From Hydrangea macrophylla (Eukaryota > Streptophyta > Magnoliopsida > Cornales > Hydrangeaceae): a stretch of DNA of 64,000 nt. The stretch covers positions 112,151,251-112,215,250 of the forward strand of contig CM066984.1 of NCBI GenBank assembly GCA_033977485.1, in the 5' to 3' direction. Numbering within the stretch: the stretch's first letter is position 1; every line of letters starts with the position of its first letter. The notes under the pieces are model-generated. The model did not search any database, was not told the origin of the DNA, and saw only the letters and a program-made list of their open reading frames with translations. Below, piece by piece: positions 11,789 through 23,652 of this stretch. The position numbers were made by a program, and so were the translations under genes.

Positions 11789-13103
11789 ATGCTAAACCAA
11801 CCAAGTGTATCTTCATCAGGGCAAACTTCATCGAGCCCTTTGAAATCAATTTACAATTCTCAAACATTTCCTCCCGCTTGGGAACAACCTATTTCCCATG
11901 GTGAAGGTATAGGATACTACAAAGGTATGAACCTTGAAACACCAACCACATCACCTTCAGTTATTCATCCAAACTTCGAATACCCTGAAACTGAAGGAAT
12001 CATTCAAAGTAGAATAATAAAATTGTATTATCCTTTCTCGAATCGCTTTTCTCGAGAATAAAACTTGTTGAATGCTTGGCTAATCTCTTCTACCAGTCCT
12101 CCTGGTGAAAGATTCCAAAGAGGTAATGTCTTAACTCCCCAAGGTAGGCTTCCTATTCACACATATGTAAAGGTATCTGATGAAAAATTTTCTAATGAAC
12201 ATTACTCTTCAACAGTCTTCTCTAAAGGTAGACTTTTTGAAAAAGATTACAAGGAAAGAGTGATCCTCCTTGATTACTCAATATTGCGTTTTCCTAACAC
12301 AAAAGTACAAGGGGTTGACCCATTCAAGGACATGAGTGATCCTTTCTTAAAATTAAATCAATTATGCAGGAGTGGTCCTATATTCGAACATATCCCTCCT
12401 GTTTTGTCTCCTTCTTCATGCTTAATTATTCAAGCGCAAAGGCTGCTAGTAGCTTTCTCACTTCTCCCATTCTCCGAATTACAAGAATCAAAAGCTCGAA
12501 TTAATTTTGAATGGAGTTGTCATATTTTATGCCATGAATGGAACATTTCTACACTTGTTCGAACCCAGATTGATTTCACCCTTCGAACCTTACCTACTCA
12601 TGTAAGGTGGTATTCTCATCATCAAGAAAGTGTTATGCACTTAAATTACTTGATGGATCTGTATGACAGTTTCAAGGAAGGTCCACTTGCACTTCTTGAT
12701 GAAGTGTCAGATTTTAAAGACAAATATATCTATGGGTGTGGAAGCTCTGACAAAGAAAGTAATGTTTCCTATTATTCGAAACCTGACCTCGAAGGTCGAA
12801 TTACATATCTCAAAGATGAAGCCAAGGGCTGTTGGCATATCTTTTCGAGGCAAAACTCCATTAGCCAAAGAGCTTCGAGGTCTTCGCAAAGCCTTAACCA
12901 AGATCAATTCTCAATTAAATCAGCATGAAGAACAACTCAAGGCTGCTTATTTCATCCTTCGAAGTGAAGATAGGTTGGCATTGCAAGCCAGGAACTTAAG
13001 TCTCGAGATAGAAATAGAAGTAGAGTACTTTGCTTACTATTGGGATATGTTTCACAATCTCGTGACTTATGGGTTTCCACATTATTATCAATTATGTCTG
13101 TAA
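11789..13103 (+). pseudogene. Unknown extra ORF A, antisense to the Tat-type pol
   Basis: I do not recognise this protein. One frame runs from 11789 to about 12840 with a single TAA at 12059-12061. A one-base frame change near 12840 leads into a second frame ending at 13103. Together they give about 430 codons. The middle part is hydrophobic and aromatic (SSCLIIQAQRLLVAFSLLPF; NFEWSCHILCHEWN). The C-terminus looks helical and coiled-coil-like (LRKALTKINSQLNQHEEQLK). A splice-acceptor-like ttatttcctatag lies just before the first ATG, so earlier exons are possible. It lies on the same strand as the PMD frame and opposite to pol, so it is probably one of two antisense extra ORFs of the Tat-type element. 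Confidence 0.55.
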
Positions 13104-13154
13104 TTTGTATTTGTAATGCCATTAAGTTCAATGAATTGTAAAAATTAATGTATG

Positions 13155-14495
13155 TGGTCTTGTCAAAATCAATATATAAAAGTATGTTTACTTATGCTTT
13201 ACTTTCAAAAGATTTGCAGTGTGTAAGTAAAGGTCGAACCCACAGAGATTGTTAACTTTTATCCTTTAATTAATAAAATCCAATCTATTTAGTTATAAGA
13301 AAATCGAAAGTTTGATTGATTGATGATTTGATTATTACTACTAATTGAACTATGAATTAAACTATGAAACTATGGAAATAAATTATAGACTTAAATCCAA
13401 GTAAACTTGTACGCTAAATTGAAATTGGTTTAAATATAAATAGATGAGAACTAGGATTACAAATCCACCACTAACTATGCGTCGGGGGTCTAGACTTTCT
13501 ATTCTAAGTTTTATGTTTGGAAAGTTCTGATCTATCGTATCTACAAGCCCAATAGTATCGTCAAGAGGATATTGTTAGTTTAACCTAAGCATAATCCATC
13601 TATGGGTCACATAAATTATCTACCATAACTAGGGTGTAGCATAACTCATCTTTCCTAAGCATGAATTATAAAAGATGTAAACATCACAATCACATAAGCA
13701 CCATTGTATGTAAATACTTCTATCAATCACAGAAATCAAGGACTATTGAGTTCAATAAGCATAAGGAAATATCTAAGACAAGAATAGATCCAAAATACTC
13801 TTGATTATTATCATTAAAAATTGATTATATATAAATAATCCACCAACATATAATCACTATCCAATACATAAAATCCTAAAATAAGAAAGCATAGAATTCC
13901 CCCTTTACATAGCTAGGGTTTCATTCAAAACCCTAGATTAGGAGTTTAGTTGCACATGGTGGACGAAAGCATGAAGATTGAGTTGATGGTAGCCATTAGA
14001 GACCTTCAAGCTTTCTCTTCTCCTTCCTCTTGCCTTCCAAAGTAGTGTATGAATGAATGTGTCCTCCCACCTTGACTTAGAATGAGATATATATATATAT
14101 AGTTATAGAGAGATTAGAAGAGTTTTCCTAAACCTATTCTCACTGAAACTGCTAAAAATTGCATTCTGGACGTCATTGGACAATTTCATCCACGTAGGGG
14201 TCTTCAGCTCTTCAAAATACGCATTTAATGTTTTTTCGTATGGATCGCGCGAGCGCGTAACATGGGAGGTCGCGCGAGCGATGTTCTGGATTCTCGGACG
14301 AGCGGGCCGCTCGCGCGATATGGCTTTTTCTGCTTCTTTCTTCCTGCTTTTTCACCCCATTTAACCTGAAACTCATGCTTTCTCCTAAAACCTGACAGAA
14401 AGTGGAAAACAAAGCAAAATTATACAAAAATAGGATAAAAATGGCTAACAAATGTGAATTAAGGCATATAATTGGGATTTGTTCTCTCCCGATCA
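13155..14495 (-). mobile_element. Solo LTR of the Athila-like family
   Basis: The segment starts TGGTCTTGTCAAAATC and ends TTCTCTCCCGATCA. It is the reverse complement of the 1.3 kb LTRs at 37566 and 44633, sharing for example the gggttcgacctttgc block. It has the 5-base duplication GTATG on both sides (13150-13154 and 14496-14500). With no internal sequence it is a solo LTR. GC-rich palindromes (tcgcgcgagcgcg, gctcgcgcga) lie at 14248-14321. It inserted between extra ORF A and the PMD frame of the Tat-type element. Confidence 0.92.
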
Positions 14496-14630
14496 GTATG
14501 TTTTAACCAAACTGAAATGGTTCATTCTATATCGGAACTTATTCTTATTCAGAATAACGTCTATTTGAGTAACCAACTCTAATGGTTACTTTCTAAATAA
14601 ATGTGTTTCTCTCCAAGAGACACCAAAGGC

Positions 14631-14638
14631 TATAAATA
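14631..14638 (+). promoter_or_regulatory. TATA box upstream of PMD frame
   Basis: TATAAATA lies 122 bases before the ATG at 14753, preceded by ccaaaggc and followed by a pyrimidine-rich leader. Spacing and sequence fit a plant core promoter reading into the PMD frame, antisense to the surrounding gypsy element. Confidence 0.6.
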
Positions 14639-14752
14639 GACAAGAGTTAAAAAGAAAAAAAATCCTTCTAACTTCCACAAACCCCTCTTCTCCACTCTAT
14701 CTATCTTTTGCATCCTATTCTTGTTACCATTACTCTTGTCTTACTTCTAAAA

Positions 14753-17363
14753 ATGGCTACATCCAGAGATAATACCCAACTCCAGAAGTTTGTGATGATT
14801 TTGAAAAAATTATTCAGGATGAACAAGCAAAGTATTCGAATGGGAAAGAAAGTTCGCTGATCAATGAAATCCTCGTTCCTGTAACCTTTCCCAATAAGGA
14901 ATCTTCCATTGTCGTTGGTCCTTGCTTAGGTACCCCCAACCTCAAGCTTCATGTATATTACCCTAGATTAGGATAGCAATACTTAGCATACCAATAAGAA
15001 ATTCCCATTCCAAGGAATGATTTAAAGTTTCGACACTGGCCTAAACTTGGAAAAGATTGGCCAGAATGGGTAGAGAGGATCTTAGACAAAAAGAGGGAAA
15101 CCCTGATTACCACAGGAACCTACCATGCCGTCGACCTTTCAAAATATCTCATCGAAGCCAATCCTAACCTTTTTGCTGGTGCTTTATGCTTCTGGAACCC
15201 TATTTTCAATCATTTCCAGCTTCGATTAGGTCCTATAGGTCCAATTGTTCTGGATATTTGTCATCTATTAGGGTTTCTGTCTCATGGAGAAGATGCCCAC
15301 CCATATATGGTAGAATCCGATAGTCCCCCAATTCGATTTGACCCTAAGTCCTTAGGATACACCAATTTTACGACTTCTCATAAAAAGTCATCAGGAGAGG
15401 TATCAAATACAGAGTATTACTGCTTCTTCTCTATTGGCTTTTGAAGCACTTATTCTGTACCTTATCTCAAAGAATTGTTCTTGAATTCTCTAATATTGCC
15501 AAAGCTTTAGTTGCTGGTCGAAGACTAGCTTTGACTCCTTTTGTGCTAGGATCTCTATATAGATCCTTTTCTGATCTGTGTTATGACCCCTTTCTCCCAA
15601 CTCAAGGTGGTCCTTTCTGGATTTTGCAATTATAGCTTTATGCCTATTTTCCAGAAATCCATAATCTAGGACTTAGAGAAAATCTTGTCCCTCATGGACT
15701 TTTCTTTGCTTTGTTACCAATAGTTGAAAAATCTTTCAAAGATTCGCTTTCTTTCTTCTTCAACCTTTCTTCAGTAAGGTCGAATGACCTATTCCAACCC
15801 TTTTCTATCCTTTACAATCCTTAGGATAATACTCCTCTTTCCCCCATATAGTTGTGTCAAATCTTGGATAGAACAACCAATGCAGTTGAATTGAAAGCTG
15901 CATGGGGAAGCTTTTTAGTCAGCAGAGATCTATTTTTTGGGAATAGCCTTAGTATTAAATCCTATGGTGAACTCTATCTTCCAAATCAATTTTTGAGACA
16001 ATTTGCTCTTACTCAATCAATTCCTTTCCCAATTATAAGCCAAGCTAATACTTTTATGGCTTATAAAACAACTTCAAGAGTACCAGAATCAATGGTAACT
16101 ACTGCATTAGCAGTTTATAATAATAAAGTTAGCAATATGGAGTTCACTTCTCTGCCAATATACACAACATGCACCTCTGCCTTCTCAAGCTAGTAGAAGA
16201 ATCTGATGTCAATGTCAATGGACAAATGCCATCTTTTGATGCATCTTGATTCGAAGACAAAAGGTAAATAGTTTACCAATTCAATATCTTTTCTTCTAAA
16301 TCATGAAAAGATCTTCCAATTTAATGTTGTCCAAACTTTGCAAAACAGGGAAAGCAACTGGTGAAAGTTCATCACCAAAACCCAAAACTTTGAAGGCTGC
16401 ACCTCCTCTCCTATCTTCTTCTAAGGTCTCAGCTCCTTCTCTTCCACTTTCTAGACCTAAGAGAAGATTAGTTCTTCCAGTAGAGAGTCCTTCCCAAGCA
16501 ATTGATAGCAAAGAATCTGATGAGGAAGAAGATTCGAGTCCTACTATATAGCGCATACGAAGGAAAAAAAGCCAAGAAAATCACTGAAGCAGCTTCTGGC
16601 TCGGAGATCATTGGAGAAGCTCCCATTCTAGTAGTTCCCATTTCAAAGGTGGAACCTGAACGTGAATCTACTCCACTGATTCCACAAATAGAACTTCACA
16701 GTCCCAAGGTCTCTACGATTCAGGAATCCCCTTCACAAGACATTCAGCCTTTATTGCTTGAATATCAATCAATGGTAAGTCATCAAAACTTTTCCTAGTA
16801 TTCTTTATGTTCTTATTTTCCCTCATAAGCAGGTTCTAAATAACTGTTTGACTCTTAATTTGACTAGACTGAACTTATTGTTGGAGTTAAAACTGGTCCT
16901 TCGAAGGCCATTACAAGTTCTGATCCTGAAGCTGCCAAAGAACATGATCCACTTACATCTCATGCTGCTTTAGTTCCCTCAAGCTCTGGAAATCTTACTC
17001 CTGAAGAAGTAAAGGATTTCAAGGACAGTTTGAAATATGTTTTGAAGACAGAAGACACTGTCTCGACTGATTTTCAAGAATTCTTTCACCAAATGATAGG
17101 TCAGAGTAAGCCAAAGGTGCCTTCGATGGAACCCATAGTAGCAGTTGCTACATTAAGGCTTTGAAGCAAAATTCCATTTGAAGTTTTTGAAGATAAAGAA
17201 GTGCAAAGAGCTTTGAAAATTTTGAGTCAATTCATGTTGGACAATTCTAAAATCTTTGTCCCAGACAAAGAAGTAATTTCAGAGCTTATGTCAACTTTTG
17301 ATTTCAACTGTTTTCTACTTGAAAAAGTTATCGAAGAAAGGAAAAGACTGGAGGTTGACATGG
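14753..17363 (+). pseudogene. Plant mobile domain (PMD) protein, N-terminal and central part
   Basis: The frame starts MATSRDNTQ and shifts by one base within the first 20 codons. The PMD core follows: NLFAGALCFWNPIFNHFQL and RLGPIGPIVLDICHLLGF (about 15160-15290), then LALTPFVLGSLYRSF (about 15525-15570) and YLPNQFLRQFALTQSIPFP (about 15970-16040). The last block matches the conserved end of the PMD fold (aminotransferase-like PMD family). After likely introns a Lys/Ser/Pro-rich linker follows (16303-16795), then a helical region ending LLEKVIEERKRLEVDM. Stops near 14970, 15440 and 15635 mark decay. The copia element breaks the frame at 17363 and its C-terminus lies at 36545. PMD proteins occur both as host silencing factors and inside transposons; this one is probably an antisense extra gene of the Tat-type element. 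Confidence 0.75.
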
Positions 17364-18370
17364 TGTTGGGTTTGTGCCCTCAAACCATTACTTTATGTAT
17401 GAGACATTAGCATTATAATATATGGATATCAGCTTTACATTTCATTGTGTATGTTTCTTTCATGAGATGATTATTTTGTCCTTAAGTATCATAGTAAGCA
17501 ATTCGTGTGTGTATGAGATACACACAAGTGAGATACGAATTACTATTCTTTGATACTTAGAATATGTCACAGTGGATGATGAGACTGGATACCTCATCAG
17601 GTCTACACTGTAGCATAATTAACTACCATTGGATGGAGTGATTAATCTCAATCACTAGAGTGTAGCTCTTAGTTGATATGCTAGTGCTTATAGTGCATTG
17701 ACGGACCTGAGCTTTCCTATTGACGCTTAAGGCTGTCAACAGTCAATAGGAACTCATAACTTGTATAAGGTACGTGTTCTCAATCTTGAGATGATTATGA
17801 ACACAGACTATGGATATGGCTGCTTTGACTTACCAATCAGTGAGGTCTATAGAAGATCAACACCTGGGTATCTTGGGTATGTCATGTCCATAGGGTTGTG
17901 AACATATATTGTCAAGATAGAATCTACCCTCTGATTCAGAGTAAGCATTCCCTTGAGAATGTCACCAAGTTGATTACTGAGTACTGCAGTCTTGTTGATA
18001 AGAGTTATCAACATGTTTGGTAATCATGAGTAGTGAATGGGACTCAAGGAATACAAGAAGTAATCATGATTCAGGTTGACAGTAACAGTTATCCGACTAC
18101 CTGAATATGATTACGAATGCTGACAGTAGAGGGACATTAGTACACCATACAAGTCTAGTTATCGCTTCGGATATGTTCTTTTGCGTTGGAGTTCAGTTAT
18201 CGTTTTATAGTGGAATAAACGTTAACTGACCAGTTAGTTAGTTTGCTGATCAAAGAGTTTGGTCATGGTAATTAACAAACTGGTCTGAGCCAACAATCAA
18301 GAGCCTAGGAGGTCCCACTCTTAGCTCCGCTAGGATGCTTGGAAAGACACTTGAGGAAGCTGTTAAGACA

Positions 18371-18494
18371 AGTTCGATCGATTGAAGTATGTTCGATCGA
18401 TTGAAGTCAGCAGGTTCGATCGATCGAGAATGGTTCGATCGATCGAAGGTTCGATCGAAGGTTCGATCGATCGAAGTCACTTCGATCGATCGAA
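18371..18494. repeat. TTCGATCGATCGAA palindrome array in copia LTR
   Basis: Three perfect 14-base palindromes TTCGATCGATCGAA (18434-18447, 18462-18475, 18481-18494) and four shortened or altered copies, ending about 20 bases before the TATA box. The 3' LTR carries the same array at about 36043-36167. Confidence 0.9.
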
Positions 18495-18516
18495 GTCTAG
18501 GTCGGTTCTGGAAATC

Positions 18517-18525
18517 TATAAATAG
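18517..18525 (+). promoter_or_regulatory. TATA box of copia 5' LTR
   Basis: TATAAATAG directly downstream of the palindrome array, the probable core promoter. The matching copy in the 3' LTR is at 36190-36198. Confidence 0.7.
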
Positions 18526-18873
18526 GGCAGCTGCGTTCTGGAAGTAAGTGATCGTCGTTTTTATACGCAGAAGCTGCAGAAACTATCATAGTCTTCCCAA
18601 AACCTTCCTATCCTCTCTATTAGGGTTCCCACCAACCCTAGTCTTTCCGGCAGGCATCCGCAGGAGTCATAAGGGTGAAGATCATCTAGTGGAGGCTTCT
18701 AGAAGTTAAAGTTTCAGAATTGGGTTCAAGACACTAAGGTATAATTCTTGCACCTCCTTGTACGCATCTATGGAATTGACGAGTAGTAGATCCTGGAGTA
18801 CTAAAAGTTTTATAACTTAACCTATTTCCGCTGCGTGTTTAAACTCTAACTTTAAACCACTTTTTCCTTCAAT

Positions 18874-18886
18874 TGGTATCAGAGCC
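18874..18886 (+). other. Primer-binding site of copia element (tRNA-iMet type)
   Basis: TGGTATCAGAGCC starts two bases after the LTR end. This is the standard plant copia site complementary to the 3' end of initiator tRNA-Met. Confidence 0.9.
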
Positions 18887-20548
18887 ACGCTCGTTTGGAT
18901 CTATAGATGCGTTCTTGGAACCCTAGTTTTGATTTGCATGTTGATTTTAGAACTGTTTTCGAAACTGCATCGTCGCAGATCTGTTTCTGCAGTGTTATCG
19001 CAGCAGAATACAAAACTGTGATTGCATAGGATGCAAGGTGGGTTCGATCGATCGAACTTGTTTCGATCGATCGAACATTCTGTTCTCAATCGATCGAACA
19101 GTCTTCGATCGATCGAACCTTCTGGTATTTGATCGATCGAATGAAGTTCGATCGATCGAGATAGATACTTTGTCAGGTTCTCTGTTTCACAGTTTTAAAG
19201 TGTTTTGAAATTAAAAAACTTTAATTTTAAAATATTCTGTGAAACAGAATGTTCAAGCGATTGAACAGTGTTCAATCGATCGAAGGTTCGAGCGATCGAA
19301 CGGTCTTCGATCGATCGAACTGTGACAGAGAAGTAAGATGCTGTTTTAAGTTCTAATTCAGTATGTAAAGTATTTATATACTGTGTGAATCAATTAAGTG
19401 TTCCAATAGTTACATATATTTGTTATGTATGTGTGGATGTGTGTACGACTAACCCTTTTGCAGCAAAATTAGTCACTATCTCCCATGGCACCAAGTCGTT
19501 TAAATATTTATATTTAAATTGTTTGAGATTGGTACATGTTGTAATTTATTAATGGTTTGGTTTTAAGGCGTATGTAAAGGGCGCTACGGCTTCAATCCTA
19601 CGAAAAGGAAAGTCGCACCGGTTTCCCTAGCCTTTTATTTCTTTTTTGCTATTTCCTTTTTCTAGATAAATTGTAAGCTTCAAAAGAAGCATAGGTCCAA
19701 TGTAATAGAATTAGAAATTCCATGAAGATGGAGCAAGGAGCCGTTGTCCATAAAGATGGAGCCGGAGGCGACCAAACCAAGAAGGTGGTTCTATGGAAAT
19801 AGAGCCATGAGAGATAGAGGCATTGTTTGAATGCCTATATTTCATTTTAGTTTTTTGTTTTATGTGCTTGTTTTGTGATTGACGTATAATACATTGTTGC
19901 ATGCACTTAAAACAAGTTTTCTAAAATAAAATTCAAAAACCGTTTTCAACACATTAGTAAACATTGGATGTTTATGGGTAGTGTGTGGAAACATTTTTCA
20001 AAAGCAAAATCCTTAATTTACTAAATCTAGTGGGAGAGGGTCTTATCAAATAACACCCACGATCTTCCATTAACGGTTCATTGTAAGATGAGTAGTGTAT
20101 TCTGTGTCACCTCGCCAGGGGTGATCATTCCATACGGAGGGTACACTGCTCATTGGTTACTAGATGTGAACTTCCTATGGATAGGATCAATCAGACGTGT
20201 TAGAGGGTGACCACCACACGGAGGCGCTACTTGAGACGGTTGTGATTGGATCCTAGTTAATGGTACACACTAGCTAAGCTATGGATAAGGGATCCCACAC
20301 GGGGCATTATTCAGAAACTTAGAGATCAAATAGGTTCGGGAGTCATGGCTATTTTGCAAGAGTTGCATAGCGGATAAGTCATGATAAATCGAAAGATCGA
20401 ACATTGACCACCACACGGAGGCTTTATCCTTTCGTTTCGATATTCCGGCGACTTTGTTTTTAAATAAGAGTTTTAAGGATTCTTTTATTTCAAACTGTCA
20501 ATTCTGATATCCATATTTATTTTGTTTGTTTAATTTTCAGTAATCATA
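18887..20548 (+). other. Long untranslated leader of copia element with second palindrome array
   Basis: 1.66 kb without a gene between primer-binding site and gag. It holds a second array of TTCGATCGATCGAA and variants (about 19042-19165 and 19250-19320). Further on is a loose repeat of ccaccacacggaggc (about 20209 and 20409, with related pieces at 20130 and 20290). The array begins about 155 bases after the primer-binding site, a region that in retroelements usually carries packaging and dimerisation signals; that role here is inference. Confidence 0.7.
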
Positions 20549-21304
20549 ATGTCTGGATCTGCATTTAGTCCACTTGCCACCATACTCACTCAAAACAAGT
20601 TAACTGGAAATAACTACACTGAATGGAAACGTAACCTTGACATCGTTTTAACTGCGGAGGATCACATATATGTCCTCACCACCCCAAGCCCTGAAGAACC
20701 CGCGGCAAATGCTTCGGCAGCTGCCAGACGCGAGTTCGACAAATGGAAGAAGTCGAATGGAATGGCCCGTTGTTACATTCTGGCCTCAATGCCTGGTGTG
20801 TTACAACACCAATTCCAATCGAACGATTCTGCCAGTGATATTATCACATCCCTGAAAAAGATGTTTGGGGAGCATGGCAGGCCTGCCAGACAGGCAGCCA
20901 TGCAGAAGATAATGAGTACAAAGATGTCGGAAGGTACTCCAGTCAAAGAACATGTTTTAAAAATGATTGGTTATTTAAACGAACTGGAGACCTTGGGAGC
21001 CAACATTGATGCACAGACCCAAGTTGATATGATCCTCAACTCGCTGTCGCCATCATTCGCTCAATTCAAACTTAACTATAATATGAATCAAATGGATTTT
21101 TCAATGAGCGAATTAATGAGTTCTTTACTGGCAGCAGAAGGGGTGATCAAACCTGGGGGCAGCGTTTTAAACGTTGAGAAAAGCGCTTCTTCTTCCCGAT
21201 CTACACCGAAAGGTAAGAAAGGAAAGAAGAAGGCTGACACTGGTGGTTCAAGTGTTGGACCGGTCCCTAAGATTGCAAAATCTAAGGGAAAAGGTAAGGT
21301 GTAA
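20549..21304 (+). CDS. Copia Gag (capsid part), cut by gypsy insertion
   Basis: This is the structural Gag of the copia element, which forms the virus-like particle in the cytoplasm. The ATG at 20549 opens a UBN2-like gag domain: KLTGNNYTEWKRNLDIVL near residues 15-32, MARCYILASMPG near 72-83, and EHVLKMIGYLNELETLGANI further on. It ends in a basic Ser/Lys/Gly tail. The native frame reaches 21299. The last codons and the stop at 21302-21304 are supplied by the inserted gypsy LTR. The CCHC zinc knuckle and pol continue in phase at 31783. No other damage is visible. Confidence 0.9.
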   Translation: MSGSAFSPLATILTQNKLTGNNYTEWKRNLDIVLTAEDHIYVLTTPSPEEPAANASAAARREFDKWKKSNGMARCYILASMPGVLQHQFQSNDSASDIITSLKKMFGEHGRPARQAAMQKIMSTKMSEGTPVKEHVLKMIGYLNELETLGANIDAQTQVDMILNSLSPSFAQFKLNYNMNQMDFSMSELMSSLLAAEGVIKPGGSVLNVEKSASSSRSTPKGKKGKKKADTGGSSVGPVPKIAKSKGKGKV

Positions 21305-21392
21305 TACCCTGTATTTCGGTATATTAATAAAACCTGGTATTTCATTTCTATACTCGTATAAACTTTCCCTTCTTTTTGGTGATTTTTGATAT

Positions 21393-21564
21393 CAATCGAT
21401 TGACACTTTCTGATACCAATCGATTGATAAGTTATCCCAATCGATTTACATTCAACCGACTAAAAGTGATTACGTGTCAACATTCCCAATCGATTGACAT
21501 TGTTTCCAATCGATTGACTACAAATATCTGTTACCAATCGATTGACATGTTTACCAATCGATTG
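21393..21564. repeat. CAATCGATTG palindrome array 1 in chromovirus LTR
   Basis: Six perfect CAATCGATTG palindromes (21393, 21417, 21487, 21507, 21535, 21555) and one CAATCGATTT, most followed by ACA. The array lies directly upstream of the TATA-like element, in the position of an upstream promoter region. Confidence 0.9.
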
Positions 21565-21627
21565 ACATAACCTGAGAAATGTTTTCTTCTTTCCTTCAGC
21601 TTTAAACGCGTGGCACTCCCTTATCTC

Positions 21628-21636
21628 TATATATAT
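21628..21636 (+). promoter_or_regulatory. TATA-like element of chromovirus LTR
   Basis: TATATATAT followed by gtttcattttgtgg, between the first palindrome array and the GA-rich leader. It is the likely core promoter. The 3' LTR carries the same motif near 29922. Confidence 0.55.
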
Positions 21637-22038
21637 GTTTCATTTTGTGGCCTTGGGGCTGTTTTTCAGACCTTGAGAGAGGGAGAGGCATACTCTTGAG
21701 TTATACATACATATATCTATATTTACGCACATATATACACACCCTCACACACACTCACTGCCTTAGCAGCTGGGAAAGAGAAGAGGGAGAAACAGAAAGA
21801 AGAAGAAAGAAGAAAGGAGGAGACAGAGAGGGAAGACAGAGACAGAGAAGAGGAGAAAGAGAGAAAGCTTGGAGGTTTCAAACTTAAACACACCCAAACG
21901 CACCCTAGGTGAGTACTAACTCACTTGGTCCCTTTATATGAAGTTTATATAAGCTATTATGATGTTTAGATGGGTTACATGCATGTTGTGTACGTTTATA
22001 TATGCTGTTTTTACAATCTGCTGGAGAAGACGTAGTGC

Positions 22039-22198
22039 CAATCGATTGACATAATCTCAATCGATTGACATCAGTTGCATCCCAATCGATTGAATAGGAT
22101 TTTCAATCGATTGACATTATTCCAATCGATTGACATGTTTATCAATCGATTGACATAACTTTTGTTCCAATCGATTGAACCTCTGTCCCAATCGATTG
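22039..22198. repeat. CAATCGATTG palindrome array 2 in chromovirus LTR
   Basis: Eight perfect copies of CAATCGATTG within 160 bases, preceded by C or T and followed by ACAT or AA. It lies downstream of the predicted TATA and the donor-like site, so it would sit inside the predicted intron of the leader. Confidence 0.9.
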
Positions 22199-22513
22199 AC
22201 ATGATCAGGACATGGATTCTTTTGCCTGTTTATTATATAAGAGGTTTAGTTGTTCGATTCCTGATTCGAATTCCCTTATGCGACTATGGGGTAGACAGGA
22301 GTAATGTGACACCAAAGATTAATGGATAATGAATAAAAAGAATATGAAGACATGGGTGACGTGTTGATTCTGATATGAGTTTGATATCCGATTTCTTTTA
22401 ATCCGAGTAGTCAGGCCACATTGGGAGTCTGTCATGTGTCGATATAGAATGGAACGTAAGTAGGTTTGGTTAGTTCTGGGAATGGTACGTGGATGGACGT
22501 TCGGTCATGATAT

Positions 22514-22820
22514 GCTCTTAAAAGCGGTGAGCTGTGCATATGCTCTTAAAAGCGGTGAGCTGGACCAAATAGTCCTAAGATAGACTGGATGATCTATGAT
22601 ATGCTCTTAAAAGCGGTGAACAGGACCATTGTTCTTAAAAGCGGTGAGCTGGGATCACTAGTAGATGACGTTAAGTCGTGGCAATAGATTGATATGCCTT
22701 GTTCGAAACGTTATATCCCTGAAATGCGGTGAACAGGACCATTGTTCTTAAAAGCTGGGGACAGACTGACGTGGAGTCCATGACATGCGGTGAGCTGTTC
22801 ATATGCTCTTAAAAGCGATG
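22514..22820 (+). repeat. Dispersed gctcttaaaagcggtgagctg repeats in LTR
   Basis: Five to seven imperfect copies of about 20-25 bases (atatgctcttaaaagcggtgagctg, with gaacaggaccattg variants). The copy in the 3' LTR is at about 30808-31110. No function is apparent. Confidence 0.75.
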
Positions 22821-23490
22821 GACAGAATAAGGGTGTATCCCTAGAGTTAAACGATTGAGTCTGTTCAGGAAAGATCAGAATATGTTGAGTTCAGTATTCG
22901 AGTAACAAGACGTTAAGGGTCGGGTTACAAGAATGAATAGAGAAACAAGATATGGTTATAATAAGATGGTAACTCGTGTTTTCATAAGCTTGTGTTTATT
23001 TCAGATAACTGGTACTTCGTTAGTTTATGCTCACTCAGCTCTCAGTAAGCTGACGGCCTTTTATTGCCTGGACATTCCCCGTCCAGAATATCCTGCCCCT
23101 TATTCTGCAGGTAAGGACCAGTACACTGATGACTATTATCCAGAGGAGGGCCCCACCGATGACAGTTACGCCAGGAAGGATTATCCTTATGCCAGTTAAA
23201 GACTGAAGATGTTATAATTAGATTTAATTTCAGTTGTTCTGTTAAATCTTTTGTTAACGGGTACTTGGGCATTTGTTGTCTTCAGACCTGTTGTGATCCC
23301 GTGGACCATACTCTGATATTTTGTAATAGTTAGCACTGTGTGCTATTTTCAGTTGATTACTGTTGCTTTTCTTTTGGACTAGTACTGCGTGGTGTGGATT
23401 ATTAGTGACTTTCACCTGTCATTCCTTATGGACCCATAAAGGAAATTTATTTTTCTCTATTTATGCCGTTCCGGGGCGTGACAGGGTTTT

Positions 23491-23503
23491 TGGTATCAGA
23501 GCC
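23491..23503 (+). other. Primer-binding site of chromovirus (tRNA-iMet type)
   Basis: TGGTATCAGAGCC seven bases after the 5' LTR end, complementary to the 3' end of initiator tRNA-Met as in most plant chromoviruses. Confidence 0.85.
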
Positions 23504-23652
23504 TGAGTTTGGTACTCTAGGGGGGTGATACTGTCGTTCACCGATCATTCCACACCATCTGGTCCTAGTGTTGTTAAGATTCTTTGAGATGAGATATGAG
23601 TATAAGATAAGTTCATCTTCCTGACGATAGATAGTTTCCTTTGCAGGATAGC

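Larger units (their letters stand above)
17364..18871 (+). repeat. 5' LTR of copia element
   Basis: 1508 bases, TGTTGGG...CCTTCA. It contains the palindrome array TTCGATCGATCGAA (18371-18494) and a TATA box (18517-18525). The last 320 bases would form the start of the transcript. Same length as the 3' LTR, with about ten single-base differences seen by eye. Confidence 0.95.
21300..23483 (+). repeat. 5' LTR of chromovirus
   Basis: 2184 bases. It holds two CAATCGATTG arrays (21393-21564 and 22039-22198), a TATA-like TATATATAT (21628-21636), a GA-rich stretch (21770-21875) and a splice-donor-like CTAG|GTGAGT (21909). A cluster of gctcttaaaagcggtgagctg repeats (22514-22820) and an AG...GT exon-like segment (23005-23110) follow. 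It is 19 bases shorter than the 3' LTR because one palindrome unit is missing. Confidence 0.95.

Noticed and set aside
21645..21887. Frame in chromovirus LTR ending in an Arg/Glu-rich tail (repeated at 29900-30181)
   Set aside because: It is the GA-rich leader of the LTR read as protein; no coding signature.
21393..22198. Regularly repeated short motifs that might suggest a CRISPR array
   Set aside because: Plant DNA, palindromes of 10 bases with irregular short gaps, inside an LTR; no cas genes.
22933..23199. 88-codon frame in the chromovirus LTR (repeated at 31227-31493)
   Set aside because: Present in both LTRs and overlaps the predicted splice sites; preserved only because the LTRs are young. 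Not counted as a gene.
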